A stretch of DNA of 20,356 nucleotides from Chryseosolibacter sp036402075 (lineage in GTDB: Bacteria; Bacteroidota; Bacteroidia; Cytophagales; Cyclobacteriaceae). A program made the position numbers and the translations under genes. The notes below the pieces were generated by a model that was not told the origin of the DNA, searched no databases, and saw only the letters and a list, made by a program, of their open reading frames with translations. The stretch is taken from assembly GCA_036402075.1 (NCBI GenBank), contig DASWTP010000173.1, forward strand, positions 1-20,356, given 5' to 3'. Shown piece after piece: positions 1 to 6,309 of this stretch (position 1 is its first letter; every line of letters starts with the position of its first letter).

Positions 1-591
1 GTGAATCGTTTGATCGATGAAAAATATGCTGACCAATTCCGTAAAGGAAATGTGACTGTGTTGACTATAGGTAAAAAAGCTGCCGACTATTTCGGTAAAC
101 GCAAGTGCACGCTCGTTGGTGACTTCACATTGATGTTTAGCTCCCTTTCGTTTGATTCAGTGAGCAAAGCAGCGGAGTTTATCATGCAAGCATTCAAGGC
201 TGGTCAATACGATAAGGTCGAGATCGTGTATAACGAATTTAAGAACGTAGCGACACAAATCCTTCGCACCGAGCAATATCTTCCAATTGTTCCACCGAAA
301 GCTGAAAACACAAGCAGCGCAAATCAGATCGATTACATCTATCAGCCAAACCAGGAAGAGATCATCACCGGTTTGATCCCGAAGTCATTGAAGGTCCAGC
401 TTTACAAAGCTGTGCTTGATTCGAATGCATCTGAAAACGGTGCGCGTATGACTGCGATGGATAAGGCGACAGAGAACGCTGGGGAGCTTCTGAAGCAGTT
501 GAAGCTTACGTACAACAGAACACGTCAGGCAGCTATCACGAAGGAAATTCTGGAGATCGTTGGTGGTGCCGAGGCGTTGAAGAACGCGTAA
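1..591 (+). CDS. atpG: ATP synthase F1 gamma subunit, C-terminal part (5' truncated by window)
   Basis: The gamma subunit is the central rotor stalk of F1Fo-ATP synthase; its N- and C-terminal helices form the coiled coil that turns inside the alpha3beta3 ring. The last 50 residues carry the family signature: RMTAMDKATENAGELL followed by YNRTRQAAITKEILEIVGGA, which is the C-terminal rotor helix. The preceding part (LTIGKKAADYF...) fits the Rossmann-like middle domain. Gamma subunits are usually near 290 residues and 196 are present, so roughly the first 95 lie upstream. The GTG at base 1 is therefore almost certainly an internal Val codon, not the start. The stop TAA (589-591) is fused to the first unit of the tandem repeat array that follows. 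Identification is firm. Confidence 0.96.
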   Translation: MNRLIDEKYADQFRKGNVTVLTIGKKAADYFGKRKCTLVGDFTLMFSSLSFDSVSKAAEFIMQAFKAGQYDKVEIVYNEFKNVATQILRTEQYLPIVPPKAENTSSANQIDYIYQPNQEEIITGLIPKSLKVQLYKAVLDSNASENGARMTAMDKATENAGELLKQLKLTYNRTRQAAITKEILEIVGGAEALKNA

Positions 592-786
592 AAAGCTGCA
601 AGCCACAAGCTTCAAGCTGCAAGCCTATGAGTGCTTCGCCTAAGCTTGTAGCTTGTGGCTTGAAGCTTGAAGCCTTTGACTTAAGACACCAGATAAATAA
701 TACGACATTTTAGATAGTTTTAAGGGATTCGCGAGGGTCCCTTTTTTTATGCCTTCTCCTTTGAAAGCATATCGATACGTTAACGT
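590..786 (+). repeat. Array unit 1
   Basis: The hairpin at 593-674 has left-arm heptads AAGCTGC, AAGCCAC, AAGCTTC, AAGCTGC and AAGCC, and a right arm of GCTTGTA/GCTTGTG/GCTTGAA units. The terminator is at 724-748. The ATG at 749 opens a 47-codon frame (to 892) whose first residues, MPSPLKAYRYVN, match the MSAFLRAYRYVN start of the gene at 1283. It then runs into the hairpin of unit 2, so it is a relic and not a gene. Confidence 0.88.
724..748 (+). terminator. Intrinsic terminator, unit 1
   Basis: The stem is GGGATTC / GGGTCCC with G-T wobbles, closed by a GCGA (GNRA) tetraloop and followed by seven T. It is the first terminator after atpG and the likely end of the ATP synthase transcript. 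Confidence 0.72.
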
Positions 787-982
787 AAAAAGCTGCAAGC
801 CACAAGCTTCAAGCTTCAAGCCTATGAGTGCTTCGCCTAGACTTGCAGCTTGTAGCTTGAAGCTTGAAGCCCTTGACTTAAGCAACAGATAAATAATAAG
901 CCATTTTCGATAATTTTAAGGGAGTCGCGAGAGTCCCTTTTTTTATGCATTGACTTTTAAGAGCATATTGATACGTTAACAT
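787..982 (+). repeat. Array unit 2
   Basis: The hairpin at 790-871 has five left heptads. The terminator is at 920-944. The start-codon copy at 945 is disabled: codon 3 is TGA, and a second TGA replaces CGA in the copy of the AYRYVN stretch. Confidence 0.88.
920..944 (+). terminator. Intrinsic terminator, unit 2
   Basis: GGGAGTC and GAGTCCC pair with one mismatch around a GCGA tetraloop, followed by seven T. It is a duplicate of the unit 1 terminator and ends directly at the ATG copy at 945. Confidence 0.7.
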
Positions 983-1138
983 AAAAAGCTGCAAGCCACT
1001 AGCTGCAAGCCACAAGCCTATGAGTGCTTCGCCTAGACTTGTAGCTTGTAGCTTGAACCCTTTGACTTAAGACACCAGTTAAATAGTAAGCCATTTTTTT
1101 TATGCCTTCGTTTTAAGAGCATATCGATACGTTAACGT
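983..1138 (+). repeat. Array unit 3 (internally deleted)
   Basis: The hairpin is at 986-1060. About 40 nt are missing relative to the other units. Most of this is a deletion between two T-runs that removes the whole terminator stem and leaves CCATTTTTTTTATG. The start-codon copy at 1102 lacks one T of a T-run, so it reads MPSF and stops. Confidence 0.86.
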
Positions 1139-1210
1139 AAAAAGCTGCAAGCCACAAGCCTATGAGTGCTTCGCCTAGACTTGCAGCTTGTAGCTTGTAG
1201 CTTGAAGCCT

Positions 1211-1238
1211 TTGACTTCAGACACCAGATAAATAATAA
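1211..1238 (+). promoter_or_regulatory. Possible promoter in unit 4 for the UbiA-like gene
   Basis: TTGACT and TAATAA are separated by 16 nt. The segment recurs in the other units with small changes. It resembles a sigma-70 type -35/-10 pair more than the Bacteroidota TAnnTTTG type, and its conservation may only reflect duplication, so the call is weak. Confidence 0.25.
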
Positions 1239-1258
1239 GACATTTTCGATAATTTTAA

Positions 1259-1282
1259 GGGATTCGCGAGAGTCCTTTTTTT
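1259..1282 (+). terminator. Terminator-like hairpin abutting the start codon at 1283
   Basis: GGGATTC, loop GCGA and GAGTCC are followed by seven T running straight into ATG. One C of the stem is lost relative to units 1 and 2. Since the gene must be transcribed through it, it may act as an attenuator or a translation-blocking stem. Confidence 0.55.
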
Positions 1283-2119
1283 ATGTCTGCGTTTTTAAGA
1301 GCATATCGATATGTCAACATACTGAGCATAGACACAGCTTTGGGCGCGGTTGTGTGTTCGATGTTCTTTGCGAGGCTGATTTCAGCAAACGTATGGATCT
1401 ATGGTAAGTTGGCGCTCGGTCTAACGGTGTGGATCATTTACACAGCCGATCACCTTCTTGACGCAAAAAAGGTAAGGGGCATTGCTTCCTCGGATCGACA
1501 CCGTTTTCACCAGAAGCATTTCCGAACGTTGCTTATGATTATGCTCGTTGCGGTCATCATCGACATTGTTGTTGCGTCCTTTATGAGGAAGGCTCTCTTG
1601 CAATACGGTGCGCTGCTCTCTGTTGTTGTTGTTCTCTATCTCCTCATTTCACGTTTCCTCAAGATGCTGAAGGAAATATTCATTGCGTTGATCTATACAG
1701 TTGGCGTGATGTTGCCTGCACTGGCAGACAGGGAACATCTGATGGATCAATGGGACATGTTATTTATGTTCGGCTTCTTTCTTGTAGCGGCAGCCAACCT
1801 TCTGATATTTTCATGGTTTGATGTTCAGCGTGACCATGCCGATGGCCACCCGTCATTCGTTACATTCTATGGAAAACAAAAAACTAGAATGATAGTCTAT
1901 GGACTGTTTGTCGCGCTAGTCGCTGTCGCGATTTACCTGGCGGCCGACCGATCATATGAGTTGATATCGCTCGGTATACTCTTACTTATGATGACCAGCC
2001 TGGTGCTGATCCTTCGATTCAATGAGTACTTCGCCCAAGAGGATCGCTATCGACTTCTGGGCGATGCCGTATTCTTGCTGCCTGGACTATACTTGTTGGT
2101 TGTACCTTCGTGGCGATGA
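1283..2119 (+). CDS. UbiA-like polytopic membrane protein (putative prenyltransferase family)
   Basis: A 278-residue, strongly hydrophobic protein with about eight membrane segments. Two aspartate-rich stretches sit where UbiA-superfamily prenyltransferases bind Mg-diphosphate: YTADHLLD (D56, D60) and FSWFDVQRDHADG (D180, D184, D187). The first lacks the usual Asn of NDxxD, so the match is to the fold rather than to a defined enzyme; substrate and acceptor cannot be read. The ATG at 1283 follows a T-run and terminator-like stem and lies inside the last unit of the repeat array; upstream copies of the same start corroborate it. The stop overlaps the methyltransferase start as ATGA (2116-2119), so the two are translationally coupled. 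A divergent UbiA-type enzyme of quinone or lipid metabolism is the best guess. Confidence 0.68.
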   Translation: MSAFLRAYRYVNILSIDTALGAVVCSMFFARLISANVWIYGKLALGLTVWIIYTADHLLDAKKVRGIASSDRHRFHQKHFRTLLMIMLVAVIIDIVVASFMRKALLQYGALLSVVVVLYLLISRFLKMLKEIFIALIYTVGVMLPALADREHLMDQWDMLFMFGFFLVAAANLLIFSWFDVQRDHADGHPSFVTFYGKQKTRMIVYGLFVALVAVAIYLAADRSYELISLGILLLMMTSLVLILRFNEYFAQEDRYRLLGDAVFLLPGLYLLVVPSWR

Positions 2120-2739
2120 ATTCGCTTAACCGATTCAACTGGATCGCGCGGTACTATGATCGGCTTGTGTCGCTGGTCTTTGGGCGAACGCTCTATCGGG
2201 CCCAATTGCATTTCTTGAATTCCATACACCCTTATGCAAGCGTCCTGATACTTGGTGGAGGCAGCGGCAGGTTTCTGCAAGCGTTGTTAACCGTGCAGCC
2301 TTCAGTGAAAGTAACATACATAGAGGCTTCGTCCAGCATGCTGTTGCTGTCACGGAAGAAAGTAAATGACAATCCAAATGTTGTGTTCATTCATGGCACC
2401 CATCTCAATATCCCTGACATCAATTATGATGTTGTGATCACTAATTTTGTGCTGGACGTCTTCCCGCAAGATGAGATCGAGTCCGTAGTGAAGCGCATCT
2501 CAACAAGCTTGAAAACGGAGTCGCGATGGTTAATTACGGATTTTGAAAAGTCTCAGCGATGGCAGCACCGTTTCATGTTGAAGATGATGTATCTTTTCTT
2601 TAGAGTGACGGGAAGTGTGGTGGCGAAAGACTTGCCAGCGTGGCGGCCAATTGTGCTGCGCGAGGGCTTTCAACCGCGGGGAATTAAGTTTTTCTATGGT
2701 GGGTTTGTAAGTGCAAATCTGTATGTCCGGAATCACTGA
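2116..2739 (+). CDS. Class I SAM-dependent methyltransferase
   Basis: The 207-residue protein carries the Rossmann methyltransferase motifs. Motif I is VLILGGGSG (43-51), the acidic end of strand 2 is YIEAS (E70), and motif IV-like YDVVITNFVLDVF spans 104-116. The C-terminus (FFYGGFVSANLYVR) is typical of small UbiE-like Bacteroidota methyltransferases. A GTG at 2110 is also in frame, but the ATG at 2116 gives the classic ATGA overlap with the upstream gene and is preferred. Pairing with a UbiA-like protein suggests modification of a prenylated or lipid product, by inference only. Its stop overlaps the convergent HTH gene by 7 nt. Confidence 0.8.
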   Translation: MNSLNRFNWIARYYDRLVSLVFGRTLYRAQLHFLNSIHPYASVLILGGGSGRFLQALLTVQPSVKVTYIEASSSMLLLSRKKVNDNPNVVFIHGTHLNIPDINYDVVITNFVLDVFPQDEIESVVKRISTSLKTESRWLITDFEKSQRWQHRFMLKMMYLFFRVTGSVVAKDLPAWRPIVLREGFQPRGIKFFYGGFVSANLYVRNH

Positions 2740-3107
2740 TGGATCGACTCATTTCCAAAACGTTGAACCAGTTCAGCTTTTTCTTCCATCAGCTTAATGA
2801 TTTTTCGTAGGTAGTCAATCTCTTTCCTGGCCAGCACCAGCTGCTGCTCCATATCCTGAGTTCTCGAGGAAAGCTTGAGCAAATCCTCAGGTGAGGATTG
2901 GGCGCTGCCATCGGACACGTAGTATTGAAAAAAATTGTGATCAAGCACCTGCGAGATCTTCAGCAACAGGCCCGTATCCAGATGTTGTTTTTTGAATATG
3001 CGATAGACGTTTTGACGCACCGTTCCCAGCTCGTCAGCGAAATCTGTTAATTTCTTGTTCCGAGCATCAAAAACTTCTTTGATTTTTTGTCCGATGTCCA
3101 CGTTCAT
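2733..3107 (-). CDS. Small HTH regulator with C-terminal coiled coil
   Basis: A 124-residue protein. Residues 18-42 fit an XRE-like helix-turn-helix (LTDFADELGTVRQNVYRIFK), followed by LLLKISQVLDHNFFQYY, the usual fourth and fifth helix region of Bacteroidota XRE proteins. Residues 80-118 (MEQQLVLARKEIDYLRKIIK) form a heptad-rich helix that likely dimerises it. The frame opens upstream at a TTG (3128), but the ATG at 3107 is preferred because it lies just downstream of a good -7 box (3126-3133). It probably represses itself and the divergent gene at 3219 through the dyads in between; this is inference from position. Confidence 0.72.
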   Translation of the reverse strand: MNVDIGQKIKEVFDARNKKLTDFADELGTVRQNVYRIFKKQHLDTGLLLKISQVLDHNFFQYYVSDGSAQSSPEDLLKLSSRTQDMEQQLVLARKEIDYLRKIIKLMEEKAELVQRFGNESIHQ

Positions 3108-3119
3108 ACCGTATAAGCA

Positions 3120-3129
3120 TTTGTACAAA
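3120..3129. promoter_or_regulatory. Palindrome TTTGTACAAA, candidate operator
   Basis: A perfect 10-bp palindrome overlapping the -7 box of the HTH gene, a position suited to autorepression. Confidence 0.4.
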
Positions 3130-3133
3130 GGTA
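3126..3133 (-). promoter_or_regulatory. -7 box (TACCTTTG) for the HTH gene
   Basis: The minus strand reads TACCTTTG, an exact match to Bacteroidota TAnnTTTG, 18 nt before the ATG at 3107. No good -33 TTTG is seen at 19-21 nt. The box overlaps the dyad at 3120-3129. Confidence 0.5.
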
Positions 3134-3139
3134 AAGATA

Positions 3140-3160
3140 TTGTAAATCAAAAATTTACAA
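3140..3160. promoter_or_regulatory. Dyad TTGTAAAT-N5-ATTTACAA, candidate operator
   Basis: Perfect 8-bp arms flank a 5-nt spacer (caaaa) in the divergent promoter region. The TTGTAA half-site recurs in the dyad centred 42 bp away. Confidence 0.5.
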
Positions 3161-3181
3161 TTAATAACCGATGTCGGAAAA

Positions 3182-3202
3182 ACGTAACCTTTAGGGTTAC
3201 AA
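3182..3202. promoter_or_regulatory. Dyad GTAACC-N5-GGTTAC, candidate operator
   Basis: Perfect 6-bp arms with the same 5-nt spacing as the dyad at 3140-3160. On the minus strand the half-site reads TTGTAACC, sharing TTGTAA with it. It sits just upstream of the gene at 3219. Confidence 0.45.
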
Positions 3203-3218
3203 AAATTAAATCCCACAA

Positions 3219-3674
3219 ATGAACGTCACAGAGGCAGTTGTTCCTGTTAGGATTCCGGTGTCTTCCGTGTTTTATGAAGATACGTACGCGAAAATTGAGT
3301 TTGACGCATCAATCCCTTGCATTAAGCTCACCCTGGATGGCGTTCCCCGCTACAGCGAACATTATCAGCTTGTGCAGCGAAAGCGACTCGAGCTTCTGAA
3401 TAAAGAATCAAGGAGATTTGGGCGGATTAACATGCTCACCGATAGCAGTACGGCAGGGCCTGTACTTGACGAGGATGTTAACTTTTTCAGGCACCAGATT
3501 CTGCCTGAGATGGAGAAGGCGGGCGTGAGGTTTCTGGCTATTGTGATGCCGGAGAGTAAATTCACCCAGTTCACCATTCGGGAGATGACGGAACGCTCAA
3601 GAGCGATCACTGTAAAGTATTTTGACTCGATGCGTGAAGCCCGTGTCTGGCTGCGCGACAATTCCAATTATTGA
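3219..3674 (+). CDS. SpoIIAA-like / STAS-related protein of unknown role
   Basis: A 151-residue soluble protein. An opening strand pair (YAKIEFDASIPCIKLTLDG) is followed by a helix, a central strand with INMLTDSSTAG (70-80), another strand (VRFLAIVMPES) and a final VKYFDSMREARVWLRD. That order and the ending resemble the SpoIIAA-like/STAS-fold proteins common in Bacteroidota. The canonical phosphoserine loop of RsbV-type antagonists is not evident, so it is probably not a classic partner-switch antagonist. It is divergent from the HTH gene with operator-like dyads between. The start ATG at 3219 is the first in frame. Function unknown. Confidence 0.55.
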   Translation: MNVTEAVVPVRIPVSSVFYEDTYAKIEFDASIPCIKLTLDGVPRYSEHYQLVQRKRLELLNKESRRFGRINMLTDSSTAGPVLDEDVNFFRHQILPEMEKAGVRFLAIVMPESKFTQFTIREMTERSRAITVKYFDSMREARVWLRDNSNY

Positions 3675-4153
3675 GCAGACGGATTCTTTTTTCCGTCCAG
3701 GAGTTTCTTAATTGTTTCAGTTAGTCGCTTTTCACGTGTCTCCGCACGCTTCGCTGATGATACCCAAACCGCATACTCTTTCCGGTTTGTGTATGAAAGT
3801 GAGTCGTAGAATGCGCGTGCTTTCTTTGACTTGGCCAGCGCCTCCTGCAGATCTGCCGGCACATCGACCATTCGTTCCTCAATGTCTTTCTCAAGCTCTA
3901 CCAGGACTGAATCTCCAACGCTCTTTCCGATGGCAGCGCGAATATCCTTCCTCACACCGATGATATGACAGCCGGTTCCCATGTTTGCTATAACGCCACG
4001 GTAAGGATGCCCATCAAAGGTAACTTTCACTTTCACCTGGCCTTTTGTACCATATACCTTTTCCACGTTAAATGGAATAGTGATAAAGGCCGTGTCCATT
4101 CCATCATCAGACTTTTCGAGTTTGGCAGTGAATCTATGGGTCTCGTTGGTCAT
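3668..4153 (-). CDS. DUF1905 plus YdeI/OmdA-domain protein
   Basis: 161 residues in two parts. Residues 5-90 are a beta-rich DUF1905-type domain (HRFTAKLEK...AFITIPF...VKVTFDGHPYRG...GVRKDIRAAIGKSVGDSVLVELE). Residues 95-155 are a YdeI/OmdA-type helical tail (VPADLQEALAKSKKARAFYDSLSYTNRKEYAVWVSSAKRAETREKR). Proteins with this tail are annotated as bacteriocin-protection or OmpD-associated, but the biochemical role is not settled. A TTG at 4183 would add 10 residues; the ATG at 4153 is preferred since the domain begins right after it. Its stop overlaps the convergent gene at 3219-3674 by 7 nt. Confidence 0.78.
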   Translation of the reverse strand: MTNETHRFTAKLEKSDDGMDTAFITIPFNVEKVYGTKGQVKVKVTFDGHPYRGVIANMGTGCHIIGVRKDIRAAIGKSVGDSVLVELEKDIEERMVDVPADLQEALAKSKKARAFYDSLSYTNRKEYAVWVSSAKRAETREKRLTETIKKLLDGKKNPSAQ

Positions 4154-4485
4154 TTGGTTTACCTTAAATTTCAAACGAATCAAATGTCGGATTTATAATA
4201 GTAATTGGAAAAATATTACCAAGTGCGGCTGAATGAAATTTGGCGTGGTGCATGACTAGCCCGATATCGAAAATTTAAATGACGCTGCCATCAGCCACTC
4301 TGATGACTATGTTCAAACAGGCATCATCGTATAATGTCGGCAATACAAGAGTAAAAAGAACAATCTACTGCAAAACCTTTCACGCCCCTTGTTTTCTTAT
4401 GTGGAAGGGCTATCTTGCGGAATTCCAGCCTATTATAAAGGCGGGATTACCATAACCTAAGCCAATTTCAATTCTCGACAGCAGC
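4154..4485. other. Intergenic region without a recognisable gene
   Basis: These 332 nt between divergent genes show no convincing ORF or RNA gene. There is a short perfect stem CATCAG-N5-CTGATG at 4289-4305 and a weak dyad GTAAT-N9-ATTAC near 4200. No clear TAnnTTTG box is seen ahead of the histidine kinase. Confidence 0.5.
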
Positions 4486-6309
4486 ATGCAGGACGTTATA
4501 AAGCACTTGCCCGCGGTGATATACGAGTATGCTGTCCATCCCAACGGTGAGAAGCGTTTCAAATACGTTAGCCCCAACAGCCAAAAGATTTTAGGTCTTA
4601 GCGCAGAAGCGATTATGCAGGACGAACAAGCTATCTATGCGATCGTCCATGAAGAAGATCTTCTGTATTTAAAAGATACCGCTCAGCAAAGCAGGGAAGA
4701 AGGTATTGAATGGCATTGGCAAGGACGGGTGAAAGTAAACGGCAAGGTTAAATGGGTTGAATTTCGATCCAACCATGAAGTACAGCCCGATGGTGTAATT
4801 CTCAGGCGCGGAATTATTCAGGACATTACCGAACGCAAAGAAACACACAAAGAGAGCGAGATCCGTTATCAGGCTCTTGTTGAAAAGCTACCGATTGGCA
4901 TTGTGATTCATAAGCAGGGTAAGCTGATGTTTGCGAACACGCAAGCGTACATGATCCTTGGTGCAAAGCCACATGAGCTGATCGGATCTGACGTAATTGA
5001 GTTTGTTCATCCAGACTACCGTGAACAAATTCTACGCAGGATGCAGGAAGTAGCAGCTGGTGTGCCAGCCCCGATGATGGAGCAAAAATACATCCGCCTC
5101 GATGGAAGAATCGCGGATGTTGAAGCGATGGCATTTCCATTCAACTTTAAAGGTGAGCCCGCCATCCAGGTGATCTTCCGCGACATCACAGAAAAAAAGC
5201 AGAACGAAACGCGTTTCAAGAAAAACGAAACATTGTTTACGCAATTGTTTCAAAATTTGCCGATGGCCGTTGTGATGCTCGATGAAAGCGGGAAAGTTCA
5301 CCAGGTAAATCGCGGGTTCGAGCAAATGTTTGGATTTGACCGAAGTGAATTGAAGGGTCGTAACCTCAACGATTTCATTGTGCCCGATTCGTTGCGTAAT
5401 GAAGGCATCGACCTCAATAACCTCATTACATCCAACCAGGTGGTTAGCATTGAAACCATTCGCAGGCATCGATCAGGAAATCTGGTGAATGTAATTCTTT
5501 GTGGTGTACCGGTAATGATGGAGAATCAAACGATCGGTATTTATGGAGTATATGTTGATATCACCGACCGCAAGAACGTTGAGGAAGAGTTGAAGATCCG
5601 GAATGCTGAACTTGATAACTTTGTTTATAAAGTTTCGCACGACCTGCGTGCTCCATTGTCATCTGTGTTAGGTCTCGTAAATCTCGCGAGACTTCCTGGG
5701 AATACTGATAACCCGATGGACTACATTGACATCATCGGGGAGAAGGTGGCAGCATTGGATCATTTCATTGGCGATGTGCTCAGTCATTCTAAAAACCTGA
5801 AGATGGAAGTGAACATCAGCCAGGTCGACCTCAATAAGGTGATCGAAAATACGTTCACCGAGCTGAGCTACCTGGAAGGAGCCAAGTCAATGAGGCGAAT
5901 GATCCGGATTGAGGGCATCGAGTTTTATAGCGACCAGTGGAGAATCTCTGAAATTTTCCGAAACCTGATTTCGAACGCGATCAAATATCGGCAGCTGAGT
6001 AACGGTGCGCCTGAAGTAATGGTGAAAATTCACATTGATCATCTCCGTGCAGACATCAGTTTTTCAGATAACGGGATCGGAATTGATGAGAAGAATCTCG
6101 CCCGCATATTCGAGATGTTCTACCGCGCTACCGAGCAATCGGACGGCTCGGGTATTGGCCTTTACATCGTTAAGAATGCCGTGGAGAAACTGGGAGGTCA
6201 GATTTCCGTTGCCAGCAAGCCTGGACATGGAACCCGTTTCAATATAATTTTACCAAATCGGATCAACAGCGTGATCAAGCACCCAACCCTTGTCGCAACT
6301 CAGCAATGA
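4486..6309 (+). CDS. Cytoplasmic triple-PAS hybrid-less sensor histidine kinase
   Basis: 607 residues with no membrane segment or receiver domain. Three PAS(-PAC) modules occupy about 1-118, 125-238 and 247-364, each closed by a DIT(E/D)(R/K)K motif. The HisKA helix has the phospho-acceptor H385 in VSHDLRAPLSSVLG. The HATPase part has the N box (FRNLISNAIKY, N493/N497), G1 (DNGIGID, 528-534), F box (IFEMFYR) and G2 (GSGIGL, 554-559), so it should be catalytically active. It senses a cytosolic or membrane-permeable signal through PAS. An in-frame stop at 4453 with no ATG between limits the start to 4486. No response regulator is adjacent, so it is an orphan kinase. Its stop overlaps the next ATG (ATGA, 6306-6309). 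Confidence 0.9.
   Translation: MQDVIKHLPAVIYEYAVHPNGEKRFKYVSPNSQKILGLSAEAIMQDEQAIYAIVHEEDLLYLKDTAQQSREEGIEWHWQGRVKVNGKVKWVEFRSNHEVQPDGVILRRGIIQDITERKETHKESEIRYQALVEKLPIGIVIHKQGKLMFANTQAYMILGAKPHELIGSDVIEFVHPDYREQILRRMQEVAAGVPAPMMEQKYIRLDGRIADVEAMAFPFNFKGEPAIQVIFRDITEKKQNETRFKKNETLFTQLFQNLPMAVVMLDESGKVHQVNRGFEQMFGFDRSELKGRNLNDFIVPDSLRNEGIDLNNLITSNQVVSIETIRRHRSGNLVNVILCGVPVMMENQTIGIYGVYVDITDRKNVEEELKIRNAELDNFVYKVSHDLRAPLSSVLGLVNLARLPGNTDNPMDYIDIIGEKVAALDHFIGDVLSHSKNLKMEVNISQVDLNKVIENTFTELSYLEGAKSMRRMIRIEGIEFYSDQWRISEIFRNLISNAIKYRQLSNGAPEVMVKIHIDHLRADISFSDNGIGIDEKNLARIFEMFYRATEQSDGSGIGLYIVKNAVEKLGGQISVASKPGHGTRFNIILPNRINSVIKHPTLVATQQ

Larger units (their letters stand above)
590..1320. repeat. 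Four-unit tandem amplification of an intergenic region including the next gene's start
   Basis: Four direct repeats start at 590, 787, 983 and 1139 (periods 197, 196 and 156). The intact unit order is: a T/A-rich start (TAAAAAGCTGC), a long imperfect hairpin of 7-nt repeats around a conserved loop (TATGAGTGCTTCGCCTA), a TTGACTT...TAAATA(A/G)TA segment, a GNRA-type terminator hairpin with T-run, an ATG, and about 12 codons resembling the start of the downstream gene. The fourth unit's ATG is the real start of the gene at 1283, so the array overlaps that coding region. The unit boundary shows microhomology: AACGCGTAAAAAG at the atpG stop against AACGTAAAAAG or AACATAAAAAG in the units. The units differ by point changes and small deletions, so the amplification is not fresh. 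Confidence 0.93.
1139..1320 (+). repeat. Array unit 4 (joins the functional gene start)
   Basis: The hairpin at 1142-1209 has only three left-arm heptads against four on the right, so heptad number varies between units. The terminator-like stem is at 1259-1282. The final part (1283-about 1320) is the true 5' coding end of the UbiA-like gene. Confidence 0.86.

Noticed and set aside
640..885. 81-codon minus-strand ORF across the repeat array
   Set aside because: It is made of repeat heptads (LQA/KLEA-like residues) and spans two array units; no independent coding signal.
749..892. 47-codon small gene in repeat unit 1
   Set aside because: Its first codons copy the downstream gene and the remainder is repeat hairpin sequence; the equivalent frames in units 2 and 3 are interrupted.
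590..1320. CRISPR array
   Set aside because: Units are 156-197 nt with no short repeat and unique spacer pattern, and no cas gene is present.
2110..2115. GTG start for the methyltransferase
   Set aside because: It adds only two residues and the ATG at 2116 gives the usual ATGA coupling to the upstream gene.
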